Positions 15,800 to 23,704 of a stretch of 64,000 bases of DNA are shown one piece after another. This stretch comes from Pedobacter roseus (lineage in GTDB: Bacteria > Bacteroidota > Bacteroidia > Sphingobacteriales > Sphingobacteriaceae). Positions within the stretch are counted from its first letter, which is position 1, and every line of letters starts with the position of its first letter. The notes under the pieces are model-generated. The model was not told the origin of the DNA. It worked only from the letters and a program-made list of their open reading frames with translations, and made no database searches. Position numbers and translations under genes: made by a program. The DNA is taken from contig NZ_CP060723.1 of NCBI RefSeq assembly GCF_014395225.1, positions 5,084,001 to 5,148,000 of the forward strand, in the 5' to 3' direction.

Positions 15800-18637
15800 T
15801 TACTTGCTCAGGTACATCGATTTGTCTTTGTAAAGCTTGCGGAAATAAGGATCTTCCAAATCTTTAATGAAACGGATCGCCTCACCTGTAGATTTCATTT
15901 CAGGACCTAATTCTTTCGCTACTTCAGGGAATTTCTCGTAAGAGAAAACCGGTTCTTTAATCGCATAACCTTTTAGCTTGCGCACGATTGTGAAATCTTT
16001 CAGTTTTGCTACGCCTAACATGATTTTAGCCGCGATATTGATATAAGGTACATCGTAAGCTTTTGCAATGAACGGAACCGTACGTGATGCCCTTGGGTTG
16101 GCTTCGATTACATACACCTTCTCATCTTTAATGGCAAACTGGATATTTAACAATCCGCGTACATCTAAAGCTTTTGCAATTTTGATCGAGTACTCTTCCA
16201 TCGCCTTAGTTACCGTTTCTGGTAAGCTAAAGGTTGGCAATACTGCGAACGAATCTCCTGAGTGGATACCTGCAGGCTCAATGTGTTCCATCATACCTAC
16301 AATGTGAACATCGTCACCATCAGAAATTGAATCAGATTCTGCTTCTTCTGCTCTATCTAAAAAGTGGTCGATCAATACGCGGTTGCCCGGTAAATCGCCC
16401 AGTAATTTTACTACTGCTTTTTCAAGGTCTTCATCGTTGATTACAATGCTCATCCCTTGTCCGCCCAATACGTAACTCGGACGAACCAATACCGGATAAC
16501 CTACCTCGTTTGCTACAACGATTGCTTCTTCAGCGTTTTCTGCAACTCCATATTTTGGATAAGGAATATCTAATTCTTTCAACAGGTCAGAGAAACGTCC
16601 ACGGTCTTCAGCGATGTCCATGTTCTCGAAAGATGTTCCGATAATTTTGATTCCTTTTTCGGTTAATTTTTCAGCCATTTTCAAGGCGGTTTGTCCACCT
16701 AACTGAACGATTACACCTTCTGGTTTCTCCAGCTCGATAATTTCGCGCACATGTTCCCAAAACACCGGCTCGAAGTATAACTTATCGGCCATGTTAAAGT
16801 CTGTAGAAACTGTTTCAGGATTACAGTTGATCATGATCGCTTCGAAACCCGATTCTTTTGCGGCCAATAAACCGTGTACACAAGAGTAATCGAATTCAAT
16901 ACCCTGACCAATACGGTTAGGACCAGAACCCAATACAATTACTTTTTTCTTGTCTGATGGTTTCGACTCGTTCTCTTCTTCGAAAGTAGAGTAGTAGTAT
17001 GGTGTTTTAGCCGGAAACTCTGCTGCGCAGGTATCAACCATTTTATACACCCTGTTAATGCCTAAAGCCTTACGGCGATCGTACACTTCATCCTCGGTAA
17101 CGTTCCCTAACAACCAGGCAATCTGAATATCAGAGAAACCTTTTTGTTTAAGCGTTACGAAGAAATCCTGAGGGATGTTATTTAAAGAGTATCTTTTTAA
17201 TTCAGTTTCAAGCAATACAAGCTCCTGAATCTGGTTTAAGAACCATTTATCTATTTTGGTTACCTTACGGATCGACTCCAAAGGCACACCCATTACCATG
17301 GCATCTTTTATTAAGAACAAACGGTTCCATGAAGCATGCTCCAAACCATCCATAATTTCTTCAATATTGCGAACCTGTCTGCCATCTGCACCTAAACCTG
17401 CACGGTTAATCTCTAAACTCTGACAAGCTTTTTGTAGCGCTTCAATGAAAGTACGACCGATGGCCATTACCTCACCAACAGATTTCATCTGTAAGCCAAG
17501 TTCTTTGTTCGCACCTTTAAATTTATCGAAGTTCCAACGTGGTACTTTAACGATCACATAATCTAAAGTAGGCTCGAAATAGGCTGAAGTGGTTTTGGTA
17601 ATCTGGTTTTCAATTTCATCCAGGTTATAACCGATAGCTAGTTTAGCCGCAATTTTTGCAATTGGATAACCGGTTGCCTTACTTGCCAATGCTGATGAAC
17701 GCGATACACGCGGGTTAATTTCGATGGCGATAATCTCGTCATTTGCAGGGTTAACTGAGAACTGAACGTTACAGCCACCTGCAAAATTACCAATTGCACG
17801 CATCATTTTAATCGCCTGGTTACGCATTTCCTGGTAGCAACGATCAGATAAGGTCATTGCAGGTGCAACGGTAATCGAATCTCCCGTATGGATACCCATC
17901 GGGTCAAAGTTTTCGATCGAACAAATAATGATTACGTTATCGTTGCTATCTCTTAACAACTCCAGCTCATATTCTTTCCAGCCTAAAACTGCTTTCTCTA
18001 CCAATACTTCGTGTGTTGGCGAAGCCTCTAAACCGCGTTTTAACGCCGCATCGAATTCTTCTTTCTTGTGCACAAAACCACCACCAGAACCACCTAAGGT
18101 ATATGATGGGCGGATAACCAATGGATAGCCGATTTCTTGTGCGGCTTCTTTACCTTCTAAAAATGAGTTGGCAATTTTCGATTCTGCAACACCTACACCG
18201 ATATCAACCATTAACTGGCGGAAAGCTTCACGGTTTTCTGTTTTTTCGATCGCAGCAACATCTACACCAACTACTTTAACACCGTATTTTTCCCAAACAC
18301 CACGTTCTTCTGCTTCTTTACAAAGGTTTAGTGCAGTTTGCCCTCCCATTGTAGGAAGTACCGCATCAATTCTAGGTAAATCTGCAGAGTCGATGTGCTC
18401 TTGTAAAATAACCTCTATTGAATCAACAGTTAACGGGCGCAGGTAAACATGGTCACCAATAACCTTATCCGTCATGATGGTAGCCGGATTGGAGTTGATA
18501 ATGGAAACGGTAATCCCTTCTTCTTTTAAAGAAAGGGCCGCTTGCGAACCCGAGTAATCAAATTCACAGGCTTGGCCAATGATAATTGGTCCAGATCCTA
18601 TAATCAGTACTGAGCGGATGGAAGTGTCTTTAGGCAT
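15800..18637 (-). CDS. carB: Carbamoyl-phosphate synthase large subunit, lacking the allosteric domain
   Basis: 945 residues. Two ATP-grasp halves are present: carboxy-phosphate part (IGSGPIIIGQACEFDYSG near the N-terminus, PSYTLGGSGGGF, EINPRVSRSSALASKATGYPIA) and carbamoyl-phosphate part (LGSGPNRIGQGIEFDYSC, PSYVLGGQGM, EANPRASRTVPFIAKA). With CarA it makes carbamoyl phosphate for pyrimidines and arginine. The protein stops soon after LGPEMKSTGEAIRFI, about 130 residues short of E. coli CarB, so the C-terminal MGS-like domain that binds UMP and ornithine is absent. The stop is followed by a good terminator, so this is not a local truncation. carA is not in the window. Confidence 0.96.
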   Translation of the reverse strand: MPKDTSIRSVLIIGSGPIIIGQACEFDYSGSQAALSLKEEGITVSIINSNPATIMTDKVIGDHVYLRPLTVDSIEVILQEHIDSADLPRIDAVLPTMGGQTALNLCKEAEERGVWEKYGVKVVGVDVAAIEKTENREAFRQLMVDIGVGVAESKIANSFLEGKEAAQEIGYPLVIRPSYTLGGSGGGFVHKKEEFDAALKRGLEASPTHEVLVEKAVLGWKEYELELLRDSNDNVIIICSIENFDPMGIHTGDSITVAPAMTLSDRCYQEMRNQAIKMMRAIGNFAGGCNVQFSVNPANDEIIAIEINPRVSRSSALASKATGYPIAKIAAKLAIGYNLDEIENQITKTTSAYFEPTLDYVIVKVPRWNFDKFKGANKELGLQMKSVGEVMAIGRTFIEALQKACQSLEINRAGLGADGRQVRNIEEIMDGLEHASWNRLFLIKDAMVMGVPLESIRKVTKIDKWFLNQIQELVLLETELKRYSLNNIPQDFFVTLKQKGFSDIQIAWLLGNVTEDEVYDRRKALGINRVYKMVDTCAAEFPAKTPYYYSTFEEENESKPSDKKKVIVLGSGPNRIGQGIEFDYSCVHGLLAAKESGFEAIMINCNPETVSTDFNMADKLYFEPVFWEHVREIIELEKPEGVIVQLGGQTALKMAEKLTEKGIKIIGTSFENMDIAEDRGRFSDLLKELDIPYPKYGVAENAEEAIVVANEVGYPVLVRPSYVLGGQGMSIVINDEDLEKAVVKLLGDLPGNRVLIDHFLDRAEEAESDSISDGDDVHIVGMMEHIEPAGIHSGDSFAVLPTFSLPETVTKAMEEYSIKIAKALDVRGLLNIQFAIKDEKVYVIEANPRASRTVPFIAKAYDVPYINIAAKIMLGVAKLKDFTIVRKLKGYAIKEPVFSYEKFPEVAKELGPEMKSTGEAIRFIKDLEDPYFRKLYKDKSMYLSK

Positions 18638-18849
18638 GATAAAGCTTAAACAATAATTAAAATTCTAAAGTATTTGGGTATTTTAAATACCCTGAAAGCA
18701 ACGAGATTTTGTGCTTGTAAGAAGAAAAATCCCAACTGTTCTGTCGGGATGCAAAGATACATCTTTAGAGGGATTTTAAGCTGATTTTTTTAAAATAAAA
18801 AAGAGGATTTATTGAACCCCCTTTTTAGATTTTTCTTTTGTAAAATTCA

Positions 18850-19167
18850 CTACTGTTGCAATTTAATTTCGCCTAAATCGGTAGTGGCACTATCTTTTAC
18901 GGCAACCTTTTCTATCACAGTATCTTTATACGGCGCATTGGCTTTTATAACTACATTATAAACGCCTTGTTTAAGGTTGGTAAAAGTAAAAACGCCCTGA
19001 TTTACTTCAGCTCTAAGCGTGTCTGTTGCAGCTACAAGCGTGATAGAGGAAGCGGCATCAGCAGGACTTATTTTTCCGATTATTCCGCCCAGTTTAATAT
19101 TTGTAAAGGCAATGGCGCCTAAAGCAAATACAATTACCAATGATAATACAACACATAATTTTTTCAT
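18850..19167 (-). CDS. Small exported protein with carboxypeptidase-regulatory-like fold
   Basis: A 105-residue protein starting at MKKLCVVLSLVIVFALGAIA (ATG 19167) with a signal or anchor helix. The rest (KLGGIIGKISPADAASSITL...GVFTFTNLKQGVYNVVIKANAPYKDTVIEKVAV) reads like a single CarboxypepD_reg/SpaA-type beta sandwich, as also found at the start of TonB receptors. Probably periplasmic or cell-surface. Function unknown. Single gene on the minus strand. Confidence 0.6.
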   Translation of the reverse strand: MKKLCVVLSLVIVFALGAIAFTNIKLGGIIGKISPADAASSITLVAATDTLRAEVNQGVFTFTNLKQGVYNVVIKANAPYKDTVIEKVAVKDSATTDLGEIKLQQ

Positions 19168-19432
19168 GGTATACCGTTTTAGTGTAATGTCCGAAATAAA
19201 TAACACCATTTTGTACAAATAGTTTTAAATAATGAACACCCAAAACATATAATGTACTATAAATTATACACGGATGTAAAATCAATATGTACAATATTAC
19301 CGCAAATGTTAATTAGTGTTAAAAGATTTCACAGAAAATAGCCTCACGCGTCAGAATTAAGTCACGAAGTTGTGATGATCGGAATATTGGCAATAATGTT
19401 GTAATAAGCAGAACATATATGCGTTTTGTATA

Positions 19433-19440
19433 TACTTTAG
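19433..19440 (+). promoter_or_regulatory. Near-consensus -7 element TACTTTAG
   Basis: Seven of eight bases match TAnnTTTG. Transcription from here would start at about 19446 and run through two hairpins to the terminator at 19518-19556. No -33 at the usual distance. A TCAC-N6-GTGA dyad lies at 19362-19375. The rest of 19168-19430 shows nothing else. Confidence 0.35.
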
Positions 19441-19445
19441 ACAAT

Positions 19446-19556
19446 GATCTAAAGCTTCCTCCGCGGATTAGTTACCCGCCATGAGGATTTCTTCATAAAT
19501 AGTTTGTTTGGTTTATTATCCGGTTAGAGGAGCCCTCCTCAACCGGATTTTTTCTT
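19446..19556 (+). ncRNA. Candidate small RNA or attenuator leader
   Basis: About 110 nt without a convincing ORF. Hairpin 1 spans 19457-19487: CCTC and GCGG pair with CCGC and GAGG around the loop attagttac. After an AT-rich linker comes a terminator hairpin with a T run. The unit ends about 20 bp before the -7 element of the NadR-type kinase. It could be an independent sRNA or a regulated leader. The family is not recognised; it does not read as a known NAD riboswitch. Confidence 0.4.
19518..19556 (+). terminator. Rho-independent terminator upstream of NadR-type kinase
   Basis: Stem atccggtt / aaccggat extended by gagg / cctc with one bulged A, loop agccct, followed by TTTTTT. No protein gene on the plus strand ends just before it. 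Confidence 0.8.
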
Positions 19557-19572
19557 TTAAGGCTTTTTCCTT

Positions 19573-19580
19573 TACATTTG
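19573..19580 (+). promoter_or_regulatory. -7 element TACATTTG of NadR-type kinase
   Basis: Exact TAnnTTTG match. Transcription would begin near 19587, downstream of the TTG at 19582, which favours the GTG at 19603 as the start codon. Confidence 0.5.
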
Positions 19581-19602
19581 ATTGTATTCAGAAAATTTTA
19601 TC

Positions 19603-20133
19603 GTGAATAAAAATATTAAAAAGATCGCTATCGTTGGCCCGGAAAGTACGGGAAAATCTACCCTATCTCAGTTGTTGGCAAAACATTATAAAGTTTCGTG
19701 GGTGCCAGAATATGCCCGTTATTATTGCGAAAACCTGGTTACGGATTATACGCTGCAGGATGAAGAAAATATGTATTACGGGCAGGTTGCGCTCGAAGAT
19801 GCTATTTTAGCTGTAACTGAAAGCGATTTTATCATCTGCGATACCACTTTTATTACCGTAAAAATCTGGAGCGATGAAGTGCTTGGCGAAACACCAAAGG
19901 TGGTGCTCGATGCTTTGCCTGAAAGGCCGTACGACCTTTACCTGCTAATGGACATCGATTTACCCTGGCAGGATGATCCGCTGCGTGATTTCCCTGATAA
20001 ACGTGAATATTTTATGCAGGTTTGGCACAGGGAACTGCAGGCGCTTAATGCCAATTATAAAGTTATTGGTGGATCGGGTGATGAAAGAATAGAAAATGCC
20101 ATTAAAGCGATTGATGATTTTTCGAGCAGATAG
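19603..20133 (+). CDS. NadR/Ttd14-type AAA family kinase (likely nicotinamide riboside kinase)
   Basis: A 176-residue cytoplasmic protein; GTG start chosen because it gives the common start NKNIKKIAIVGPESTGKS and lies downstream of the -7 element. The P-loop is GPESTGKST. WVPEYARYY, QDEENMYYGQ, ICDTTFITVKIWSDE and YDLYLLMDIDLPWQDDPLR are typical of the ribosylnicotinamide kinase domain of NadR, found here without the NMN adenylyltransferase or HTH parts. It would phosphorylate nicotinamide riboside to NMN in NAD salvage. No pnuC transporter gene is seen nearby. Function by family; substrate not proven. Confidence 0.82.
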   Translation: MNKNIKKIAIVGPESTGKSTLSQLLAKHYKVSWVPEYARYYCENLVTDYTLQDEENMYYGQVALEDAILAVTESDFIICDTTFITVKIWSDEVLGETPKVVLDALPERPYDLYLLMDIDLPWQDDPLRDFPDKREYFMQVWHRELQALNANYKVIGGSGDERIENAIKAIDDFSSR

Positions 20134-20165
20134 GAAATCAAAAAGGATACTTTCATTTTTTTTTG

Positions 20166-20300
20166 AAAATAATTGTCAGTAGCTTTTGGCCGCCGGCAGT
20201 CCCGCCATTCGCTTTACTTCATCCGATGAAAAATCGGGATTCGTGTTCGCTGCTGTCGGGTTTATTAAACAGGGGTTTGTTACCCTGATGCCAAAACACG
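20166..20300. repeat. Left half of an interrupted long-palindrome element
   Basis: Contains ggcagtcccgccattcgctt and cgggtttattaaacaggggt, which match the element at 44690-44910 block by block. The other half resumes at 20660; the 338-bp element 20301-20638 lies between them. Confidence 0.6.
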
Positions 20301-20638
20301 AAACGTTCCTACGGAACGAAAAAAAAACTAACATTTTTTTTTCTACCCAAGTGGCGTCCCGATGGGACGGCACGGATGAAAATAATTTAACAACAGATAA
20401 AAAGGATATACACAAATGTAAAAATCCATGTTTATCTGTGGTCAAAAACTTCAACTTAATGACATTGCCAGTTGGGACGATCTGTGAATGCTCTATCCGG
20501 TACCATTCCATAGCCAATTCATCTTGTAAGAGATAATCTATGGGTTAATCTGTTATATAATTTTCTTTGCCGTCCCAACGGGACGCTTCATGGGTAGCCA
20601 ATTGCATAATTGGCATTTATCGTTCCGTAGGAACGTTT
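20301..20638. mobile_element. 338-bp MITE-like element with hairpin-rich terminal inverted repeats
   Basis: Outer 18 bp aaacgttcctacggaacg (20301-20318) and cgttccgtaggaacgttt (20621-20638) are exact complements. Inside, ctaccca....gcgtcccg.tgggacgg (20343-20370) matches the complement of 20570-20597 with about five changes. Each terminus contains tri-loop hairpins CGTTCC/GGAACG and CGTCCC/GGGACG with a different middle hairpin (A-run/T-run on the left, gccaatt/aattggc on the right). The centre has CTGTGG-type words also seen near 2470 and 32780. No transposase ORF. Confidence 0.75.
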
Positions 20639-20659
20639 GGTGATTATCCGTTAATATTT

Positions 20660-20800
20660 CTACCAGCCTGGCCCACCTAAAACCAATCCGATAGCTATCG
20701 GATAAAGTGAAAAGACCGGGTCCCGATTTTTCATCGGGAGAGGACTTGGAACGTAAAGCGGGACTGAAAATACCAAAAACACAGAACCTTTCATTTTCAA
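20660..20800. repeat. Right half of the interrupted long-palindrome element
   Basis: Contains cagcctggccca, the nested palindrome atccgatagctatcggat, the hairpin tcccgattttt / catcggga, and aaagcgggactgaaaatacc. The gcgggact arm is complementary to agtcccgc in the left half, and the block matches the right side of the copy at 44690-44910. Confidence 0.6.
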
Positions 20801-20895
20801 AATCTAAAACACAACAAATTTTCCAATTCCACTGTCAATTTTTGCTCATTTGCCACACAATACAGCAAAAACCGTTCGAATTGCCAAAGATTTTC

Positions 20896-20903
20896 TACAT
20901 TTG
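20896..20903 (+). promoter_or_regulatory. -7 element TACATTTG of the TPP-riboswitch transcript
   Basis: Exact TAnnTTTG match 10 bp before the first conserved riboswitch base, so the RNA would begin almost at the aptamer. Confidence 0.6.
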
Positions 20904-20913
20904 CCACATCATT

Positions 20914-21080
20914 AGGGGTGCCTTGTTTAAATAAACACAAAAACAGGCTGAGATCATACCCATTTTGAGGTAAAAGGCAGAAGGTAAAAAAAGGTAGAGG
21001 GTAAACCCCATCAGCCTTAAAACCCTCCAGCCATCAACCTCGAATGCACCTGATCCGGGTAATGCCGGCGTAGGGATTGG
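20914..21080 (+). promoter_or_regulatory. TPP riboswitch (THI element) with large internal insertion
   Basis: Conserved elements in order: aggggtgcc (20914-20922), CTGAGAT (20948-20954), tACCC (about 20957-20961), ACCTGATCcgGGTAATGCC (21048-21066) and GCGTAGGGA (21068-21076). Between ACCC and ACCTGATC are about 86 nt instead of a few; they can pair as GAGGT/ACCTC (20967-20971 / 21037-21041) and GAGGGT/ACCCTC (20997-21002 / 21022-21027). It controls the TonB receptor gene downstream, repressing when TPP is high. A short GGGG/CCCC-TTTT hairpin at 21105-21119 may belong to the expression platform. Confidence 0.95.
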
Positions 21081-21147
21081 AGTTATGGAAGTTTAACTGA
21101 AATCGGGGAAGCCCCTTTTCCGATGGGTTTAACTAAAAACAAAAACA

Positions 21148-23592
21148 TTGAAAAATTTACTTTTTGCAGCACTTGTTGCAATGCTACCGTTCTTTGCATC
21201 GGCACAGTTTTCGGTTACAGGCAAAATAACCGATCAAAACCAGCAGGCACTCCCTGGCGCTACTGTTAAATTGAGAAATCAAAAAACAGCGGTTGTAAGT
21301 GATGCCAGCGGAAACTACACCATTACAAACTTATCGAACGGAAAATATACCATCGTTGTAAGTTATGTTGGCTATAAATCCACAGAAAAAACGGTAGAAC
21401 TTACACAGAACACAACCCTGGACTTCAGTTTGTCGCTACAAAATTTCTTAGCTGACGAGGTAATTGTGCGTGCAACCCGCGCCACAGACAAATCTGCAAC
21501 TACTTATAAAAATATTAGTAAAGAGGAAATCCAGCAGAATAATTTCGGACAGGATCTGCCTTTTATCCTGCAAAATACGCCTGGGGTGGTGGTCAACTCC
21601 GATGCCGGTGCTGGTGTGGGTTATACCGGAATCCGTATTCGCGGGAGCGATAACAGCAGGATCAACGTTACAGTTAACGGCATTCCAATCAATGATAGCG
21701 AAAGCCAGGGAACATTTTATGTTAACATGCCCGATTTTGCCTCTTCGGTTGATAATGTGCAGATCCAGCGTGGCGTAGGTACTTCAACCAATGGGGCAGG
21801 TGCATTTGGCGCGAGTTTGAACATCCAAACTACTGCCAGCGAAACAGGACCCTATGCAGAAGTAAACAGCACTTATGGCAGTTTCAACACCTGGAAAAAT
21901 ACGGTAAAGGTTGGTACGGGTTTAATTAATAACCGTTTTAGTTTTGACGGGCGTTTATCAAGAATTAGTTCTGATGGTTATGTAGACCGCGGATCATCTT
22001 TACTAAAATCGTATTTTCTATCTGGTGCCTACCATGGAAATAAAGATTTATTGCGTGTAAACGTTTTTTCGGGAAATGAGAAAACCTATCAATCGTGGAA
22101 CGGAATCCCGCAATCACGTTTAGAAAATGATGCGGCCGGGATGAATGCCTATATCGCCAGAAACGAACTAAGTACCGAAGATGCAGCAAACCTTTTAAAC
22201 TCGGGCAGAACTTACAATAGTTTCCTTTATAATAACCAGACGGATAATTATACACAGAACCACTATCAGTTAATTTATGCCAGACAGTTCTCTGATCAGT
22301 TTTCTTTTAATGGCGCCTTACACTATACTAAAGGAGAAGGTTATTATGAAGAATACAGGGTACAGGATAAATTGGCCGCTTATGGCTTAAATCCGGTTGT
22401 TATTCCAGGAGGAACTCCGGTTACCAATACCGATTTAATTCGCCGCCGTTGGTTAGATAATGATTTTTATGGAGTTACCTATGCCTTTAATTATGTACCC
22501 GAAAAGAATTTAAACTTTACTTTGGGCGGTGCTTACAACGAATATAAAGGTGCACATTTTGGGCAGGTAATCTGGGCACAATATGCTTCAAATGGGAACA
22601 TTGACAGGCATTATTACGATAACGATGGTTTCAAAACCGATTTTAACGTTTATGGTAAGGTAAACTACAGTCCGGTTGAAGCCCTAAGCTTATTTGCGGA
22701 TCTGCAATACCGCCGTGTGTATTATGATATTGCCGGAACAGAAAACAAATTGAATACGCTGGCCATTAACCAAACCCTAAATTTCTTTAATCCTAAATTT
22801 GGCGCAACCTATTTTATCAATCCGCAGAGCAATGTGTATGCATCGTTCAGTGTGGCCAACAAAGAGCCTAACCGCGACGATTATACCGATGCAACAGTAG
22901 GTGTTACCCCTAAACCGGAGCGCCTGAACGATGTAGAATTAGGTTACCGTTTTAAAAATGATCAATTTAATATTGGTGCCAATGCGTATGGCATGTTCTA
23001 TAAAAACCAGTTGGTGGTAACTGGAAAAATAAACGATGTTGGTGGAAACTTCCGCCAGAATGTAGACAAGAGTTATCGTTTAGGGGTAGAGCTGGATGGT
23101 TCTTATACCATTAGCAAACAGTTTATTGTAAATGTCAATGCTGCGTTTAGCCGTAACAAAATCAAAAACTTTACCGAATATTACGATGATTACGATAACG
23201 GCGGACAGGTAGTAAACGACTATAATCTTACCGACATTTCGTTTTCTCCAAATACGGTACTTTTTGGCGAGGTGGTATATAAACCTATCAGTGGCTTTGC
23301 TATCGCTTTACAAAGCAAATATGTTAGCAAACAGTATTTAGACAATACGCAAAACAATGATAGAACCATTAACGGGTACTGGGTAAATAATGCCCGTTTA
23401 GGCTACGATTTTAAATTTGCCGGCGTTAAAAATATTAACCTTGGTTTATTGGTCAATAACATTTTAGACAAAAAATACGAAAGCAACGGTTATACTTATG
23501 GTTACCAATCTGGAGGGAGCAGAATAACCGAAAACTTTTTTTACCCACAGGCAGGCACCAACTTTTTGCTAAGCCTCAACGTTAAGTTTTAA
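21148..23592 (+). CDS. TPP-regulated TonB-dependent outer-membrane receptor (likely thiamin uptake)
   Basis: An 814-residue outer-membrane receptor; TTG start, giving a standard signal peptide (MKNLLFAALVAMLPFFASAQ). Residues 21-105 are a CarboxypepD_reg-like domain (VTGKITDQNQQALPGATVKL). Then comes the plug (DKSATTYKNISKEEIQQNNFGQ start, IRIRGSDNSR, NGIPINDSESQG, VQIQRGVGTSTNGAGAFG) and a 22-strand barrel ending in aromatic strands (FLLSLNVKF). The upstream TPP riboswitch and downstream thiE indicate import of thiamin or a precursor, matching the TPP-regulated receptors described for Bacteroidetes. Substrate inferred from context. Confidence 0.88.
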   Translation: MKNLLFAALVAMLPFFASAQFSVTGKITDQNQQALPGATVKLRNQKTAVVSDASGNYTITNLSNGKYTIVVSYVGYKSTEKTVELTQNTTLDFSLSLQNFLADEVIVRATRATDKSATTYKNISKEEIQQNNFGQDLPFILQNTPGVVVNSDAGAGVGYTGIRIRGSDNSRINVTVNGIPINDSESQGTFYVNMPDFASSVDNVQIQRGVGTSTNGAGAFGASLNIQTTASETGPYAEVNSTYGSFNTWKNTVKVGTGLINNRFSFDGRLSRISSDGYVDRGSSLLKSYFLSGAYHGNKDLLRVNVFSGNEKTYQSWNGIPQSRLENDAAGMNAYIARNELSTEDAANLLNSGRTYNSFLYNNQTDNYTQNHYQLIYARQFSDQFSFNGALHYTKGEGYYEEYRVQDKLAAYGLNPVVIPGGTPVTNTDLIRRRWLDNDFYGVTYAFNYVPEKNLNFTLGGAYNEYKGAHFGQVIWAQYASNGNIDRHYYDNDGFKTDFNVYGKVNYSPVEALSLFADLQYRRVYYDIAGTENKLNTLAINQTLNFFNPKFGATYFINPQSNVYASFSVANKEPNRDDYTDATVGVTPKPERLNDVELGYRFKNDQFNIGANAYGMFYKNQLVVTGKINDVGGNFRQNVDKSYRLGVELDGSYTISKQFIVNVNAAFSRNKIKNFTEYYDDYDNGGQVVNDYNLTDISFSPNTVLFGEVVYKPISGFAIALQSKYVSKQYLDNTQNNDRTINGYWVNNARLGYDFKFAGVKNINLGLLVNNILDKKYESNGYTYGYQSGGSRITENFFYPQAGTNFLLSLNVKF

Positions 23593-23616
23593 GAAAGACC
23601 AAAGCTAAAAATCATT

Positions 23617-23659
23617 AAAATCGCCATTGGAAGATCATCGCTCAATGGCGATTTTGTTT
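23617..23659 (+). terminator. Terminator after the TonB receptor gene
   Basis: 13-bp stem aaaatcgccattg (23617-23629) / caatggcgatttt (23643-23655) followed by gttt. It separates the receptor from thiE, so thiE is not simply part of the riboswitch operon. Confidence 0.75.
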
Positions 23660-23704
23660 ATCTTGCCCCTCTGATCATAAAATCCTTTAATCTTACAAAT
23701 CCTA

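Noticed and set aside
16068..18446. Several plus-strand frames of 66-92 codons opposite carB
   Set aside because: Shadow frames of a highly conserved gene; no start signals or family resemblance.
15800..18637. carB truncated by mutation
   Set aside because: The stop is followed by a clean terminator and no remnant of the missing domain is seen downstream.
19441..19556. NAD riboswitch upstream of the NadR-type kinase
   Set aside because: The hairpins do not match the known NAD aptamer patterns that I can recall; kept only as a generic leader/sRNA candidate.
20186..20536. Open reading frames on both strands inside the repeat-rich spacer
   Set aside because: They run through the hairpin element and its flanking palindromes, have biased composition and resemble no protein; repeat-derived open frames are expected here.
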